From Pseudomonas sp. R5(2019) (GTDB taxonomy: Bacteria > Pseudomonadota > Gammaproteobacteria > Pseudomonadales > Pseudomonadaceae), in assembly GCF_009905435.1 (NCBI RefSeq), contig NZ_JAAAMT010000035.1, forward strand, positions 1-62,686: 62,686 bases of DNA, written 5' to 3'. The position numbers and the translations under genes are program-made. Numbering within the stretch: the stretch's first letter is position 1; each line of letters begins with the position of its first letter. Shown here piece by piece: positions 24,725 through 33,790 of the stretch. The notes under the pieces are model-generated. The model searched no databases, was not told the DNA's origin, and worked only from the letters and a program-made list of their open reading frames with translations.

Positions 24725-26506
24725 CTACTTCATTTCATTTCTTGGCGTCACCCGCAGCACTTCTTCCAGGGTTGTCAGCCCGGCAGCGACTTTCTGCGCG
24801 CCAGACAGGCGCAGGCTGCGCATCCCTTCGATATACGCCTGGCGCTTGAGCACGATCAGGTCGGTATCGGCGTTGATCAGTGCCTTGAGGCCATCGGTCA
24901 ATTGCATGATTTCGTACACGCCCGAGCGGCCCCGATAACCGGTGTCGCGGCATTCCAGGCAGCCGATGGCGCGTTGGGCGTTTTGCGGCACCGGCGCTTG
25001 CCAGGGCCGTGTCAGCTCCTGCCAATCCTCTTCTGCCGGAGCCTGCAGGGCCTTGCAATGTGGGCACAGGGTTCGCACCAGACGCTGGGCCATAACCCCC
25101 AACACCGTGGCCCGGATCAGGTAATGGGGGATCCCCAGCTCCAGCAGGCGGCTGATGGCACTTGGTGCGTCGTTGGTGTGCAGGGTCGACAGCACGAGGT
25201 GACCGGTAAGCGCGGCCTGGATTGCCATTTCGGCGGTCTCCAGGTCGCGAATTTCGCCGATCATGATGATATCCGGGTCCTGTCGCATCAGCGCCCGCAC
25301 GCCGCTGGCAAAGGTCAGGTCAATGTTGTGCTGGACCTGCATCTGGTTGAAGCTCGACTCGACCATCTCGATCGGGTCTTCAATGGTGCAGAGGTTGACC
25401 TGGGGCGTCGCGAGCTTTTTCAGGGTGGTGTAGAGGGTGGTGGTCTTGCCCGAACCGGTCGGCCCGGTCACCAGAATGATGCCGTTGGGTTGGCGCGTCA
25501 TGTCTTGCCAGCGGCGCAGGTCTTCGGCGCAAAAGCCCAGTTCGTTGAAGTCCTTGAGCAGCACCTGTGGGTCGAAGATCCGCATGACCATTTTTTCGCC
25601 AAAGGCGGTCGGCAGGGTCGAGAGCCGTAACTCGACTTCACCACCGTCCGGGGTCTTGGTCTTGACCCGGCCATCCTGCGGTTTGCGCTTTTCCGCGACG
25701 TTCATGCGGCCCAGGCTTTTGAGCCGGCTGACGATGGCCATGGTGACCTGGGGCGGGAACTGGTAGACGTTATGCAGCACCCCATCGATGCGAAAGCGCA
25801 CGCTGCCTTGCTCCCGTCGCGGCTCGATATGGATATCGCTGGCGCGCTGCTGGAAGGCGTACTGGAACAGCCAGTCGACGATATTGACGATGTGCGCATC
25901 ATTGGCGTCGGGTTCCTGGTCGCTGGCGCCCAGGTTAAGCAACTGTTCGAAATTGCCCAGGTTGCCGGTTTTGTGATCGGTGCTGTTGGCGCCGCTGACC
26001 GACTTGGCCAGGCGAAAGAACTCCACCGAGAAGCGCTGGATATCGGCAGGGTTGGCGACCACCCGCTTGATCGGCAGCTTGAGCACATGCCGCAGGTCCG
26101 CTTCCCAGCCGTGTACATAAGGCTGTGCGCTGGCCACGGTGACGCCATCGTTATCAATGGCGACGGCGAGGATGCGGTGGCGCTGGGCAAAGGCGTAGGA
26201 CATCAGCGGCGTGATCGCGGCAACGTCGATCTTCAGCGGGTCGATACGCAAGTAAGGCTGGCCCGCTTGCTGGGCCAGCCACAGGGTCAGGCTCTCCAGG
26301 TCCAGTGCCTTGCCGGGCCGGCTCTGATCGTCCAGCTGCTGGGCGGCAATGAACTCCAGCGGGTGCAATTGACTATTGCGTGCGCTTTGGCGATTGGTCA
26401 GGGCCTGTTCAGCGGCGTCCTGACTGATGAATCCCTGGGCGAGCAACTCGCGCATCAGGTCGTTCAGGTCCAGCCAGCGGTCCTGGTGGGCGGCGACAAG
26501 GGACAT
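24725..26506 (-). CDS. GspE/PulE-family secretion ATPase, stand-alone
   Basis: A 593-residue type II secretion/type IV pilus ATPase. An N-terminal GspE-like domain (about 1-170) precedes the catalytic domain: Walker A GPTGSGKTTTLYT (about 348-360), aspartate box MIGEIRDLETAEMA, HLVLSTLHTND, and a C-terminal tetracysteine zinc site (LCPHC ... CLEC). The ATG at 26506 has a GAGGAG ribosome binding site and is preferred to one eight codons upstream. No other secretion or pilus gene is adjacent, so its partner complex must be encoded elsewhere. Similar stand-alone copies occur in other pseudomonads. Confidence 0.9.
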   Translation of the reverse strand: MSLVAAHQDRWLDLNDLMRELLAQGFISQDAAEQALTNRQSARNSQLHPLEFIAAQQLDDQSRPGKALDLESLTLWLAQQAGQPYLRIDPLKIDVAAITPLMSYAFAQRHRILAVAIDNDGVTVASAQPYVHGWEADLRHVLKLPIKRVVANPADIQRFSVEFFRLAKSVSGANSTDHKTGNLGNFEQLLNLGASDQEPDANDAHIVNIVDWLFQYAFQQRASDIHIEPRREQGSVRFRIDGVLHNVYQFPPQVTMAIVSRLKSLGRMNVAEKRKPQDGRVKTKTPDGGEVELRLSTLPTAFGEKMVMRIFDPQVLLKDFNELGFCAEDLRRWQDMTRQPNGIILVTGPTGSGKTTTLYTTLKKLATPQVNLCTIEDPIEMVESSFNQMQVQHNIDLTFASGVRALMRQDPDIIMIGEIRDLETAEMAIQAALTGHLVLSTLHTNDAPSAISRLLELGIPHYLIRATVLGVMAQRLVRTLCPHCKALQAPAEEDWQELTRPWQAPVPQNAQRAIGCLECRDTGYRGRSGVYEIMQLTDGLKALINADTDLIVLKRQAYIEGMRSLRLSGAQKVAAGLTTLEEVLRVTPRNEMK

Positions 26507-26549
26507 GCGGGCTCCTCGACTTGCATACACATTTTGCTGACAAACCTCT

Positions 26550-26644
26550 TGCAGGAGCTGGCTTTAGCCGCGAAGGCCTGCACGGCAGGCCCATCGATTG
26601 GGGCCGCTACGCGACCCTTCGCGGCTAAAGCCGGCTCCTACAGT
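26550..26644. repeat. REPIN, 'CAGGAGCTGGCTTTAGCCGCG' class
   Basis: Arms TTGCAGGAGCTGGCTTTAGC and the inverse CTAAAGCCGGCTCCTACAG bracket a 50-base interior with its own small palindrome (GCAGGCCCATCGATTGGGGCC region). It lies upstream of the GspE-like gene and is a different sequence class from those at 4881 and 17264. Confidence 0.8.
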
Positions 26645-26771
26645 CGCATCCAACCAGTAGATTTGGAGTTTGTCAGCCTCAAACAGCAAGAGTAGACCGA
26701 GGGTCGCCGGGGGAGTTGCGGGTGGTCCAGGGAAAGGTTGCGAATAATTGCCGAACGGTAAAGCACCGCTG

Positions 26772-27089
26772 TCAGGCCGAGGCGAGCTGGGGAGCCGGCT
26801 CGGCCAGCTCAAGCTCAACGCTGTGTACATCCACCAGGTTGCGCATTTTTTGAGCAATCACCTCGGCGCGGTGCCAGGTCAGGCCGTCGAGCTCCATCTG
26901 AACGTGCAGCGTGTCGTCTTGCCGGCTGCTGTGGACCTCTTCGGGGGTCAGGTACTGCATGGCAAACAGGTTGAGCAAACGGCACAGGCTGCCCGGCTCC
27001 GCGTCGATGACGACGTTAAGGCACACACGGGCGTGGGGGTTGGCGACGTTCCAGACGTCGCTGCGCAGTGGGGCGGCGGAAGCGGGCAT
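26772..27089 (-). CDS. Small protein with an ACT-like domain, unknown function
   Basis: A 105-residue protein. Residues about 18-95 resemble a single ACT fold: RVCLNVVIDAEPGSLCRLLNL, a beta-alpha region typical of IlvM/IlvH-type ACT domains, then a second strand LHVQMELDGL and helix AEVIAQKMRNLVDVHSVELE. The start at 27089 is preferred over an ATG two codons earlier because GGAG lies seven bases before it. It sits beside an Lrp/AsnC remnant, another ACT-like fold on amino-acid control. The assignment rests on pattern recognition only. Confidence 0.6.
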   Translation of the reverse strand: MPASAAPLRSDVWNVANPHARVCLNVVIDAEPGSLCRLLNLFAMQYLTPEEVHSSRQDDTLHVQMELDGLTWHRAEVIAQKMRNLVDVHSVELELAEPAPQLASA

Positions 27090-27199
27090 GAGCATTCTCC
27101 GAGAATCGATGGGGAAATATTTACATGCCTGAAGCGGTATTTCTTACCTAATATGAGCGATATAGGTGAATACGCAGCTTATTCATTTCAAAAATTGTC

Positions 27200-27355
27200 A
27201 TGGAAAGAATTATTTATGCCGGTGAGCTGGACATCGAAGCCTACGAACGGTTTTTCTTCGAAAAGCTGTCGATGGTGCCGGGGATTCAAGAGGTCAACTC
27301 GATAGTGGCCTTGTCGGAGATCAAGTCCACTACCAGTTTGCCGGTGTTGCCTTGA
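27200..27355 (+). pseudogene. Lrp/AsnC-family regulator, C-terminal remnant
   Basis: The frame reads GELDIEAYERFFFEKLSMVP, then GIQEVNSIVALSEIKSTTSL and PVLP before the stop. This matches the last 45 residues of Lrp/AsnC proteins (their usual end is ...VPGVREVxSxxVLxxVKxTTxLPL). The helix-turn-helix half and the first part of the ligand domain are absent; the sequence just upstream (27096-27199) is AT-rich and non-coding. It is best read as the tail of a gene lost by deletion. An ATG at 27200 is present by chance or could still start a short peptide. Confidence 0.75.
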
Positions 27356-27358
27356 CGC

Positions 27359-28726
27359 TTACTTGCGCAGCAACTGCTTCCAGCCCTGATTCTGGCTGAC
27401 GGTCAGGGCCTGCTGAACGCGCGCGTGCAGGACGTCGTCGCTGATCGACAGATTGGCCAGTTGCTGCAGCTTGTTCAGCTCGCCATAGAGGCGGTCAAGG
27501 TCCGGCGCTTCGACGACGTCACGGGCGTGGTGCAGCCAGACTTGCAGGCGCTCGATGCGCGGCAGCTGCTCGGCCAGGTCTTCCGGTTGCAGCTGGTAGC
27601 GGGCCAGTTGCAGGGCAGCGCACTCTTCATTGAAGAAGTGTGCCAGCCAGCTGGCCAGCGGCGCGTTACCCTGACGGTCGCCACGCTTGTTGCGCTCTAC
27701 CGTCCAGGCGCGGCCCAGCAGCCAGCGCGAGGCATTCAGGGAGAACTCGCCCCAACGGGTGTCAAGCAGCTCCTCAGCGAATTGCTCCGGTGCGGCCTTG
27801 CGCACGTCTTCGTCTTCCTGGCCGGCCTGCAGCAGCGGGCGCCAGTCTTCCAGCAAGGCATCCAGGCGCACGCGCATGTCGTGGGTGGTGGTGCGAGGAG
27901 CGGCTTGGCCGAGGCTGCCCAGTACGGCGCGCAGCTCGACCAATTGCTCGACCCAGCTTTGCAGCAGGCGCCAGTGGCCGTTGAATCGATACTGTTCGGC
28001 CAGCCGTTGGCTGCTGGCGAGCAGGTGCCAGGCCAGCGCGCTGAAGGCATCGTCCAGCGGCATCTCGGCCTCGAACGCCGGGCTTGGCAGGCTCAGGGAA
28101 TAGCTGCTGGCGTCGAACAGGCGATAACCACGCTCGGCCTTGCTGATATCGCACGGCATCAGCGGCAGGGTGGCGGCCAGCTCAGCGGCCAGCTCCAGCA
28201 GGGCGCCGGCTTCGCCTTCGCGCAGTTCCAGCTCCAGTTCGCAGATTTCTTCGCGTTGTTTGCCGGCGACCACTTCACCGAGGTCCAGCGCGGCTTCGAT
28301 CACGACTTTGGCTTTGCCGCGGCCCCAGGCAATTTCAGCGCGTTCGCGGACAAAATCGGTGGTAAAGGCCGGTTTGATGGTTTTTTTGTCGAGGTCGGCC
28401 AATTGCGCCGGCCAGCACTCGCCATCGAGCTTTTTCAGGTCCAGCTTGGCCTTGGGCAGATGCCATTCGTGCTCGATGCGCTCGGACAGGCCGGCCACGC
28501 TTTGCCCACGCGCCTTCAGCGTCTGGATGATCGCGTCGCCATCACGGCGCAGGCGCAGGGCGACCTTGGCCGTTGCCAGCTCGCGGTCCGGGGTGTCGAA
28601 ATACTGGTTGAACAGTTCGCTGCGCTCCCAGCCGCTTTTGTTGCGCTTCTTCAGCAATGGGTGATCGCGCAGCGCAGCGAGGGTTTCGCGGCTGACGCGC
28701 AGTTTGATTTCTGTTTCTTTGTGCAT
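27359..28726 (-). CDS. CYTH-CHAD inorganic triphosphatase (YgiF-like)
   Basis: A 455-residue two-domain protein. The N-terminal CYTH tunnel domain starts MHKETEIKLRV, with the family's ExExK motif at residues 4-8, and has GKAKVVIEAALDLGEV and SKAERGYRL further along. The C-terminal CHAD domain (about 230-450) is alpha-helical with HDMRVRLDALLEDWRPLL. E. coli YgiF cleaves inorganic triphosphate, and CHAD domains bind polyphosphate. The start codon at 28726 follows a CTCC-type ribosome binding site. It is divergent from argE with 138 bases between starts. Confidence 0.93.
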   Translation of the reverse strand: MHKETEIKLRVSRETLAALRDHPLLKKRNKSGWERSELFNQYFDTPDRELATAKVALRLRRDGDAIIQTLKARGQSVAGLSERIEHEWHLPKAKLDLKKLDGECWPAQLADLDKKTIKPAFTTDFVRERAEIAWGRGKAKVVIEAALDLGEVVAGKQREEICELELELREGEAGALLELAAELAATLPLMPCDISKAERGYRLFDASSYSLSLPSPAFEAEMPLDDAFSALAWHLLASSQRLAEQYRFNGHWRLLQSWVEQLVELRAVLGSLGQAAPRTTTHDMRVRLDALLEDWRPLLQAGQEDEDVRKAAPEQFAEELLDTRWGEFSLNASRWLLGRAWTVERNKRGDRQGNAPLASWLAHFFNEECAALQLARYQLQPEDLAEQLPRIERLQVWLHHARDVVEAPDLDRLYGELNKLQQLANLSISDDVLHARVQQALTVSQNQGWKQLLRK

Positions 28727-28864
28727 GCTGGAGAATCCAAGCTCGGCTAGCGAGAGCATCTGAGAGGGGTGTCGATAGGTTGCGAGTGTACAGCAGTGGC
28801 GCCATGACGGTTTATTCATGGTGCCGGATGGCCCTATGATGAGGCTCGCCCAGGGAGAATTCGC

Positions 28865-30022
28865 ATGCCGTTGCCGTCGATGAAAGACCAGTTCGCCGCC
28901 CTGATTGCAACCCCGTCGGTGAGTTGTACCCAGCCTGGGCTGGACCAGTCCAACCGCGCGGTGATCGACCTGTTGGCCGGCTGGCTCGGGGATCTGGGCT
29001 TTGCTTGTGATATCCAGCAGGTCTCGCCGGGCAAGTTCAACCTGCTGGCGAGCTTCGGCAGCGGCCCCGGTGGGCTGGTGCTGGCCGGGCATAGTGACAC
29101 CGTGCCGTACGACCCGCAGTTGTGGAAAACCGACCCGCTCAAACTCACCGAAGTGGATGGGCGCTGGGTCGGTCTGGGCAGCTGCGACATGAAAGGCTTC
29201 TTTGCGTTGGTCATCGAGGCGGTGCGCCCGCTGCTCGACCAACCCTTCCGTCAACCGCTGCTGATTCTTGCCACCTGCGACGAGGAAAGCTCCATGGCCG
29301 GCGCCCGAGCCCTGGCCGAAGCGGGCCGGCCGCTGGGCCGTGCGGCGGTGATCGGCGAGCCAACCGGGCTCAAGCCGATCCGCCTGCACAAGGGCGTAAT
29401 GATGGAGCGCATCGACATTCTGGGGCGCAGCGGCCATTCGTCGGATCCAAGCCTGGGCCATAGCGCGCTGGAGGCCATGTACGACGTCATCGGTCAGCTC
29501 AAGCTGCTGCGCCAGCAATGGCAGAAAGCATTCAATAACCCGCAATTCGGTGTGCCGCAGCCAACGCTCAACTTCGGTTGTATCCATGGTGGCGACAACC
29601 CCAATCGCATCTGTGGCCAGTGTTCGCTGGAGTTCGACCTGCGCCCCCTGCCGGGCATGGATCCGCAGGCCCTGCGCGCGGCGATCCGGCAGAAGCTGCA
29701 GCCGCTGGCCGAGCAGCATCAGGTGCAGATCGATTACGCGCCGCTGTTTCCGGAAGTGCCGCCTTTTGAACAATCGGCCGATGCGGAGCTGGTGAAGGTT
29801 GCCGAGCGTCTGACAGGTCACAAGGCCGAAGCAGTAGCCTTTGGCACCGAAGCGCCTTATCTTCAGCGCCTGGGCTGCGAAACCCTGGTGCTGGGGCCTG
29901 GCGACATCGCCTGTGCCCATCAGCCGGGCGAGTACCTGGAAATGTCACGTCTGGAGCCGACCGTGCGTCTATTGCGTGACCTGATCCAACATTATTGTCT
30001 GAGCCCGGTAATTGCCCGCTGA
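28865..30022 (+). CDS. argE: Acetylornithine deacetylase
   Basis: ArgE hydrolyses N-acetylornithine to ornithine in arginine synthesis. The 385-residue M20-family product has the zinc-site motif AGHSDTVPYD (about residue 78), TCDEESSMAGA (about 138) and the dimerisation/catalytic region GRSGHSSDPSLGHSALEAM (about 190). argA begins 117 bases downstream, so two arginine genes sit together. Pseudomonads mostly recycle the acetyl group through ArgJ, so ArgE may be a partly redundant branch. Confidence 0.94.
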   Translation: MPLPSMKDQFAALIATPSVSCTQPGLDQSNRAVIDLLAGWLGDLGFACDIQQVSPGKFNLLASFGSGPGGLVLAGHSDTVPYDPQLWKTDPLKLTEVDGRWVGLGSCDMKGFFALVIEAVRPLLDQPFRQPLLILATCDEESSMAGARALAEAGRPLGRAAVIGEPTGLKPIRLHKGVMMERIDILGRSGHSSDPSLGHSALEAMYDVIGQLKLLRQQWQKAFNNPQFGVPQPTLNFGCIHGGDNPNRICGQCSLEFDLRPLPGMDPQALRAAIRQKLQPLAEQHQVQIDYAPLFPEVPPFEQSADAELVKVAERLTGHKAEAVAFGTEAPYLQRLGCETLVLGPGDIACAHQPGEYLEMSRLEPTVRLLRDLIQHYCLSPVIAR

Positions 30023-30139
30023 GCCGGACCGTTCACCCTCTGAAGGAGAATGCGCGTGACGCCAAGCCTGTTCCGACGATAACCCTTCGAGCGCTGTGTG
30101 CCTTCACGTTCCGTCCCATTTTTACAGGCTCTTTTGGTT

Positions 30140-31438
30140 ATGCCCGATTACGTCAACTGGTTGCGTCATGCTTCGCCTTACATCAATGCCCACCGCGACT
30201 GCACCTTCGTCGTCATGCTGCCCGGCGACGGGGTGGTGCATCCGAACTTCGGCAATATCGTCCACGACCTGGTGCTGTTGCACAGCCTGGGGGTGCGCCT
30301 GGTGCTGGTCCATGGCTCGCGCCCGCAGATCGAGAGCCGCCTGGCGGCCCGTGGGCTGGCGCCGCACTACCATCGCGGCTTGCGGATTACCGACGCCGCC
30401 ACCCTTGAGTGCGTGATCGATGCGGTCGGCCAGCTGCGGATCGCCATCGAATCGCGGTTGTCGATGGACATGGCGTCCTCGCCCATGCAGGGCTCGCGCC
30501 TGCGGGTCGCCTCGGGCAACCTGGTCACCGCGCGGCCGATCGGCGTGGTTGAAGGGGTGGACTATCACCACACCGGCGAAGTCCGCCGGGTCGACCGCAA
30601 AGGCATCAGCCGCCTGCTCGATGAGCGCTCCATCGTTCTCTTGTCGCCGCTGGGCTATTCGCCGACGGGTGAGATCTTCAACCTGGCCTGCGAAGACGTC
30701 GCGACTCGTGCGGCCATTGAACTGCGGGCCGACAAGCTGTTGCTGTTCGGCGCCGAGCCGGGCTTGCTTGACGAAAGCGGCCGATTGGTGCGCGAACTGC
30801 GTCCCCAGCAAGTGCCTGCCCACCTGCTGCGTCTGGGCAATGACTATCAGGGTGAGTTGCTCGATGCGGCGGCCGAGGCCTGTCGGGGCGGCGTGGCGCG
30901 TAGCCATATCGTCAGTTACGTCGAAGACGGCGCGCTGCTCACCGAGCTGTTCACCCGTGGCGGTGGCGGTACGCTGGTGGCCCAGGAGCAATTCGAGAAA
31001 GTCCGCGAGGCAGCGATCGAAGACGTCGGTGGCTTGCTCGACCTGATCAGCCCGCTGGAAGAGCAAGGCATTCTGGTACGGCGTTCACGCGAGGTGCTGG
31101 AGCGCGAGATCGAGCAGTTCAGTGTGGTCGAGCGGGAAGGGATGATCATTGCCTGCGCAGCGCTGTACCCGATTGCCGATTCGGACGCCGGTGAGCTGGC
31201 CTGTCTGGCCGTGAACCCGGAATACCGCCATGGCGGGCGTGGCGATGAACTGCTGGAGCGCATTGAAGTGCGGGCGCGGGAGCTGGGTTTGAAGACGCTG
31301 TTCGTGCTGACGACGCGTACCGCGCACTGGTTCCGCGAGCGCGGCTTTATCCCCAGCGGCGTCGAGCGCCTGCCGGCGGCGCGGGCGTCGCTGTACAACT
31401 ACCAGCGTAATTCGAAGATCTTCGAGAAGGCGTTGTAA
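30140..31438 (+). CDS. argA: N-acetylglutamate synthase
   Basis: ArgA catalyses the first step of arginine synthesis, acetyl-CoA plus glutamate to N-acetylglutamate, and is feedback-inhibited by arginine. The 432-residue product has an amino acid kinase-like domain (about 1-285) and a GNAT acetyltransferase domain (about 290-430: CLAVNPEYRHGGRGDELLER, the acetyl-CoA loop, then TRTAHWFRERGF). The ATG at 30140 (MPDYVNWLRHASPYIN) is the family start; the ribosome binding site before it is poor. Confidence 0.95.
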   Translation: MPDYVNWLRHASPYINAHRDCTFVVMLPGDGVVHPNFGNIVHDLVLLHSLGVRLVLVHGSRPQIESRLAARGLAPHYHRGLRITDAATLECVIDAVGQLRIAIESRLSMDMASSPMQGSRLRVASGNLVTARPIGVVEGVDYHHTGEVRRVDRKGISRLLDERSIVLLSPLGYSPTGEIFNLACEDVATRAAIELRADKLLLFGAEPGLLDESGRLVRELRPQQVPAHLLRLGNDYQGELLDAAAEACRGGVARSHIVSYVEDGALLTELFTRGGGGTLVAQEQFEKVREAAIEDVGGLLDLISPLEEQGILVRRSREVLEREIEQFSVVEREGMIIACAALYPIADSDAGELACLAVNPEYRHGGRGDELLERIEVRARELGLKTLFVLTTRTAHWFRERGFIPSGVERLPAARASLYNYQRNSKIFEKAL

Positions 31439-31497
31439 ACGGCCCCATTCACGGTCCCCAGGCTGCTCAAAAACTGGGATTAGGCCAACCCACCTGA

Positions 31498-31586
31498 TGT
31501 GGGAGTGGATTTATCCGCGAATTGCTTCACTGCGGCTCGCCTGACACACCGTGGTGACTCTATTCGCGGATAAATCCGCTCCCACA
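31498..31586. repeat. REP pair, 'GCGGATAAATCCGCTCCCAC' class
   Basis: TGTGGGAGTGGATTTATCCG at the left is matched in inverse by CGGATAAATCCGCTCCCACA at the right, around 45 bases. Same class as 4881-4937 and 7692-7797, with one substitution in the left arm. It lies between the convergent argA and gshA genes, where no clear intrinsic terminator was found. Confidence 0.85.
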
Positions 31587-31619
31587 AGATCGAAATCCTA
31601 CTGGGAGAATTGACCAGGG

Positions 31620-33209
31620 TTAGTTACTGATCCCCAGAATGCTCGCCTGATACGCCCCGACAAACACATCGAAATCGCCCACTTCATTGCGCTCCAGCTC
31701 AGCCTGTTGCTCCAGCGAAGTGCGCGCCATCGCTTCGAATTCTGCTTGCTCTTCAACGCTCAGGCTTTCGCTGCGGAAGTAATGGGCGTGGGCCAGGCTC
31801 TGACGCAGGGAGAAACGGCTGAAGCCTTCCTTGTGCTCGGACATGCTCGCCAGCACGTGGGCCGAAGGGGTCAGTGAGGCATCGTCAACCTTATCCTGTT
31901 GCAGCGCCAGCGCTTCGGTATGCTCACCATGGCCCAGGCTTGTGTCGAGCAACTGCGCCAATGGCTTGATCTTCTTCAGCAACTCGCTGGCCCAGACTTT
32001 CAGTTCTACCGCCTCGCCGTCGCGTTGCAGTTCCAGGCCCGGCCGACGGCCTTCCTTGACCACGGTCAGGAAGTTGCTGGTGCAGTTGCCGCACTCGGTG
32101 CTTCGCAGCAGCGGGCTTTCTTCCAGCGCGCAGAACAGCAGGAAGGCGTCCAGGAAGCGCGCTTGTGGCAGGTCGATACCGGTCGGCAGGAACGGGTTGA
32201 TGTCCAGGCAGCGGACCTCGACGTACTGCACGCCTCGCGACATCAAGGCCTGGATCGGCCGTTCGCCGGTGTAGGTGACACGCTTGGGGCGGATGTTGGA
32301 GTAATACTCGTTTTCGATCTGCAGGATGTTGGTGTTCAGCTGAACCCACTCGCCATCCTTGTGGGTGCCGATCTCGACATATTGCGGGTAGGGCGTGGCC
32401 ACGGCACTACGCAAGCTGTTGGTGTAGCTGGTCAGGTCGTTGTAGCAGGGCGTAAGGCCCGCCTGGGCGTTGCTCTGGTAACCCAGGTCGCTCATGCGCA
32501 GGCTGGTGGCATAGGGCAGGTACAGCGTGTCGGCATCCCACTTCCACTGTTCAAGCTGATGAGGGCGGCCGCGCAGGAAGCCGGTATCCAGCGCCGGCGA
32601 GGCGCCGAACAGGTACATGAGCAGCCAGCTGTAGCGGCGGAAGTTGCGGATCAGGGCGATATAGGCGGCCGACTGGTAGTCGCGCTCGCTGCCCTCGACG
32701 CCTTCAGCCTGCTTGAGCAGCGGCCAGAGTTGTTCAGACAGGGAGAAATTGTAATGAATCCCGGCAATGCACTGCATGGTGCGGCCATAGCGCAAGGACA
32801 GGCCCTGGCGGTACACATACTTGAGCTTGCCGATGTTCGAGGTGCCGTAATACGCGATCGGGATGTCTTCCTCGGCCGGCAGCGCGCACGGCATCGAAGG
32901 GCTCCACAGGTACTCGTCACCCAGCTTGGTGTAGGCAAAGCGGTGGATCTTGTCCAGGCTCGCCAGCATTTGCGCAGGATCGGCCAGGGCAGGAGTGATG
33001 AACTCCAGCAGCGACTCCGAATAATCGGTCGTGATCTGTTCGTGAGTCAGCGCCGCACCCAGCGCCTCGGGGTGCGGCGTTTGCGCCAGACGGGCATCAG
33101 GGGTCACGCGCAGGCATTCGCGCTCGATGCCGTGCAGGCATTTTTCGAGCAGAGAGAGGTTGGCGCGCTCGCCAAGCAGGGTCAGGCGGCGGTTGAGAAG
33201 TTCGCTCAA
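31620..33209 (-). CDS. gshA: Glutamate-cysteine ligase
   Basis: GshA makes gamma-glutamylcysteine, the first and rate-limiting step of glutathione synthesis. The 529-residue product belongs to the proteobacterial type 1 family: IERECLRVTPDARL, then TTDYSESLLEFITP, LWSPSMPCALP and MQCIAGIHYNFSL. A TTG at 33209 is chosen as start because GAAGGAA lies at correct distance before it and the protein then opens MSELLNRRL like its homologues. A GTG five codons upstream has no ribosome binding site. Stand-alone gene. Confidence 0.94.
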   Translation of the reverse strand: MSELLNRRLTLLGERANLSLLEKCLHGIERECLRVTPDARLAQTPHPEALGAALTHEQITTDYSESLLEFITPALADPAQMLASLDKIHRFAYTKLGDEYLWSPSMPCALPAEEDIPIAYYGTSNIGKLKYVYRQGLSLRYGRTMQCIAGIHYNFSLSEQLWPLLKQAEGVEGSERDYQSAAYIALIRNFRRYSWLLMYLFGASPALDTGFLRGRPHQLEQWKWDADTLYLPYATSLRMSDLGYQSNAQAGLTPCYNDLTSYTNSLRSAVATPYPQYVEIGTHKDGEWVQLNTNILQIENEYYSNIRPKRVTYTGERPIQALMSRGVQYVEVRCLDINPFLPTGIDLPQARFLDAFLLFCALEESPLLRSTECGNCTSNFLTVVKEGRRPGLELQRDGEAVELKVWASELLKKIKPLAQLLDTSLGHGEHTEALALQQDKVDDASLTPSAHVLASMSEHKEGFSRFSLRQSLAHAHYFRSESLSVEEQAEFEAMARTSLEQQAELERNEVGDFDVFVGAYQASILGISN

Positions 33210-33406
33210 GATGGATTCCTTCACGCATCAGTCGCCCCAATATGGGGGTAGATTTGATGGTCTACAAGGGTGCAGAAAGGGAACCGGCGTTGTCGCCTGG
33301 TTTCTGTCGTGGGTGGCGCCGGGGTTCGCCCAAGCGGGCCAGGGCCTGGCGGCAATTTCGGCTTTGCACTGTTGCTAGCGAAATTACCCCAGAACCCGGC
33401 GTTGGG

Positions 33407-33790
33407 CTAGAGGACCGCGAAGGTCCCCTGCGCTTTTGAGATCAGTTTGTCGCCCTGAAGCACGCTGGCTTCGACCACCAGCGTACGCCGACCGGCATGC
33501 ACCACGTTGGCGATGCACAGCACTTCACCTTCGCTGACCGCGCGCAGGTAGTTGATCTTGCATTCGATGGTCACGCTCTGCTGGTCAAAGCCATGGGAGC
33601 TGGAACAGGCCAGCCCCATGGCAATATCGACCAGGCTGAACAGCGCCCCGCCGTGCAGCTTGCCGCCGCGGTTGCGCAGTTCGGGCGCCAGGTCCATGGC
33701 CACTTCGGCCACGCCCTCGTCCAGACGCTGCAAACGGCAACCCAGCAGCTGGCTGAACGCGCTTTGCACCAACCCTTCGGGAATGTCCAT
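33407..33790 (-). CDS. PaaI/YigI-family thioesterase (hotdog fold)
   Basis: A 127-residue hotdog-fold thioesterase. The family motif is RNRGGKLHGGALFSLVDIAM (about residues 40-59), with the catalytic acidic residue in VDIAMG and the central helix. The ATG overlaps the tex stop codon (TGATG), so it is translationally coupled with tex. It would hydrolyse a small acyl-CoA; the substrate is not predictable. Confidence 0.9.
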   Translation of the reverse strand: MDIPEGLVQSAFSQLLGCRLQRLDEGVAEVAMDLAPELRNRGGKLHGGALFSLVDIAMGLACSSSHGFDQQSVTIECKINYLRAVSEGEVLCIANVVHAGRRTLVVEASVLQGDKLISKAQGTFAVL

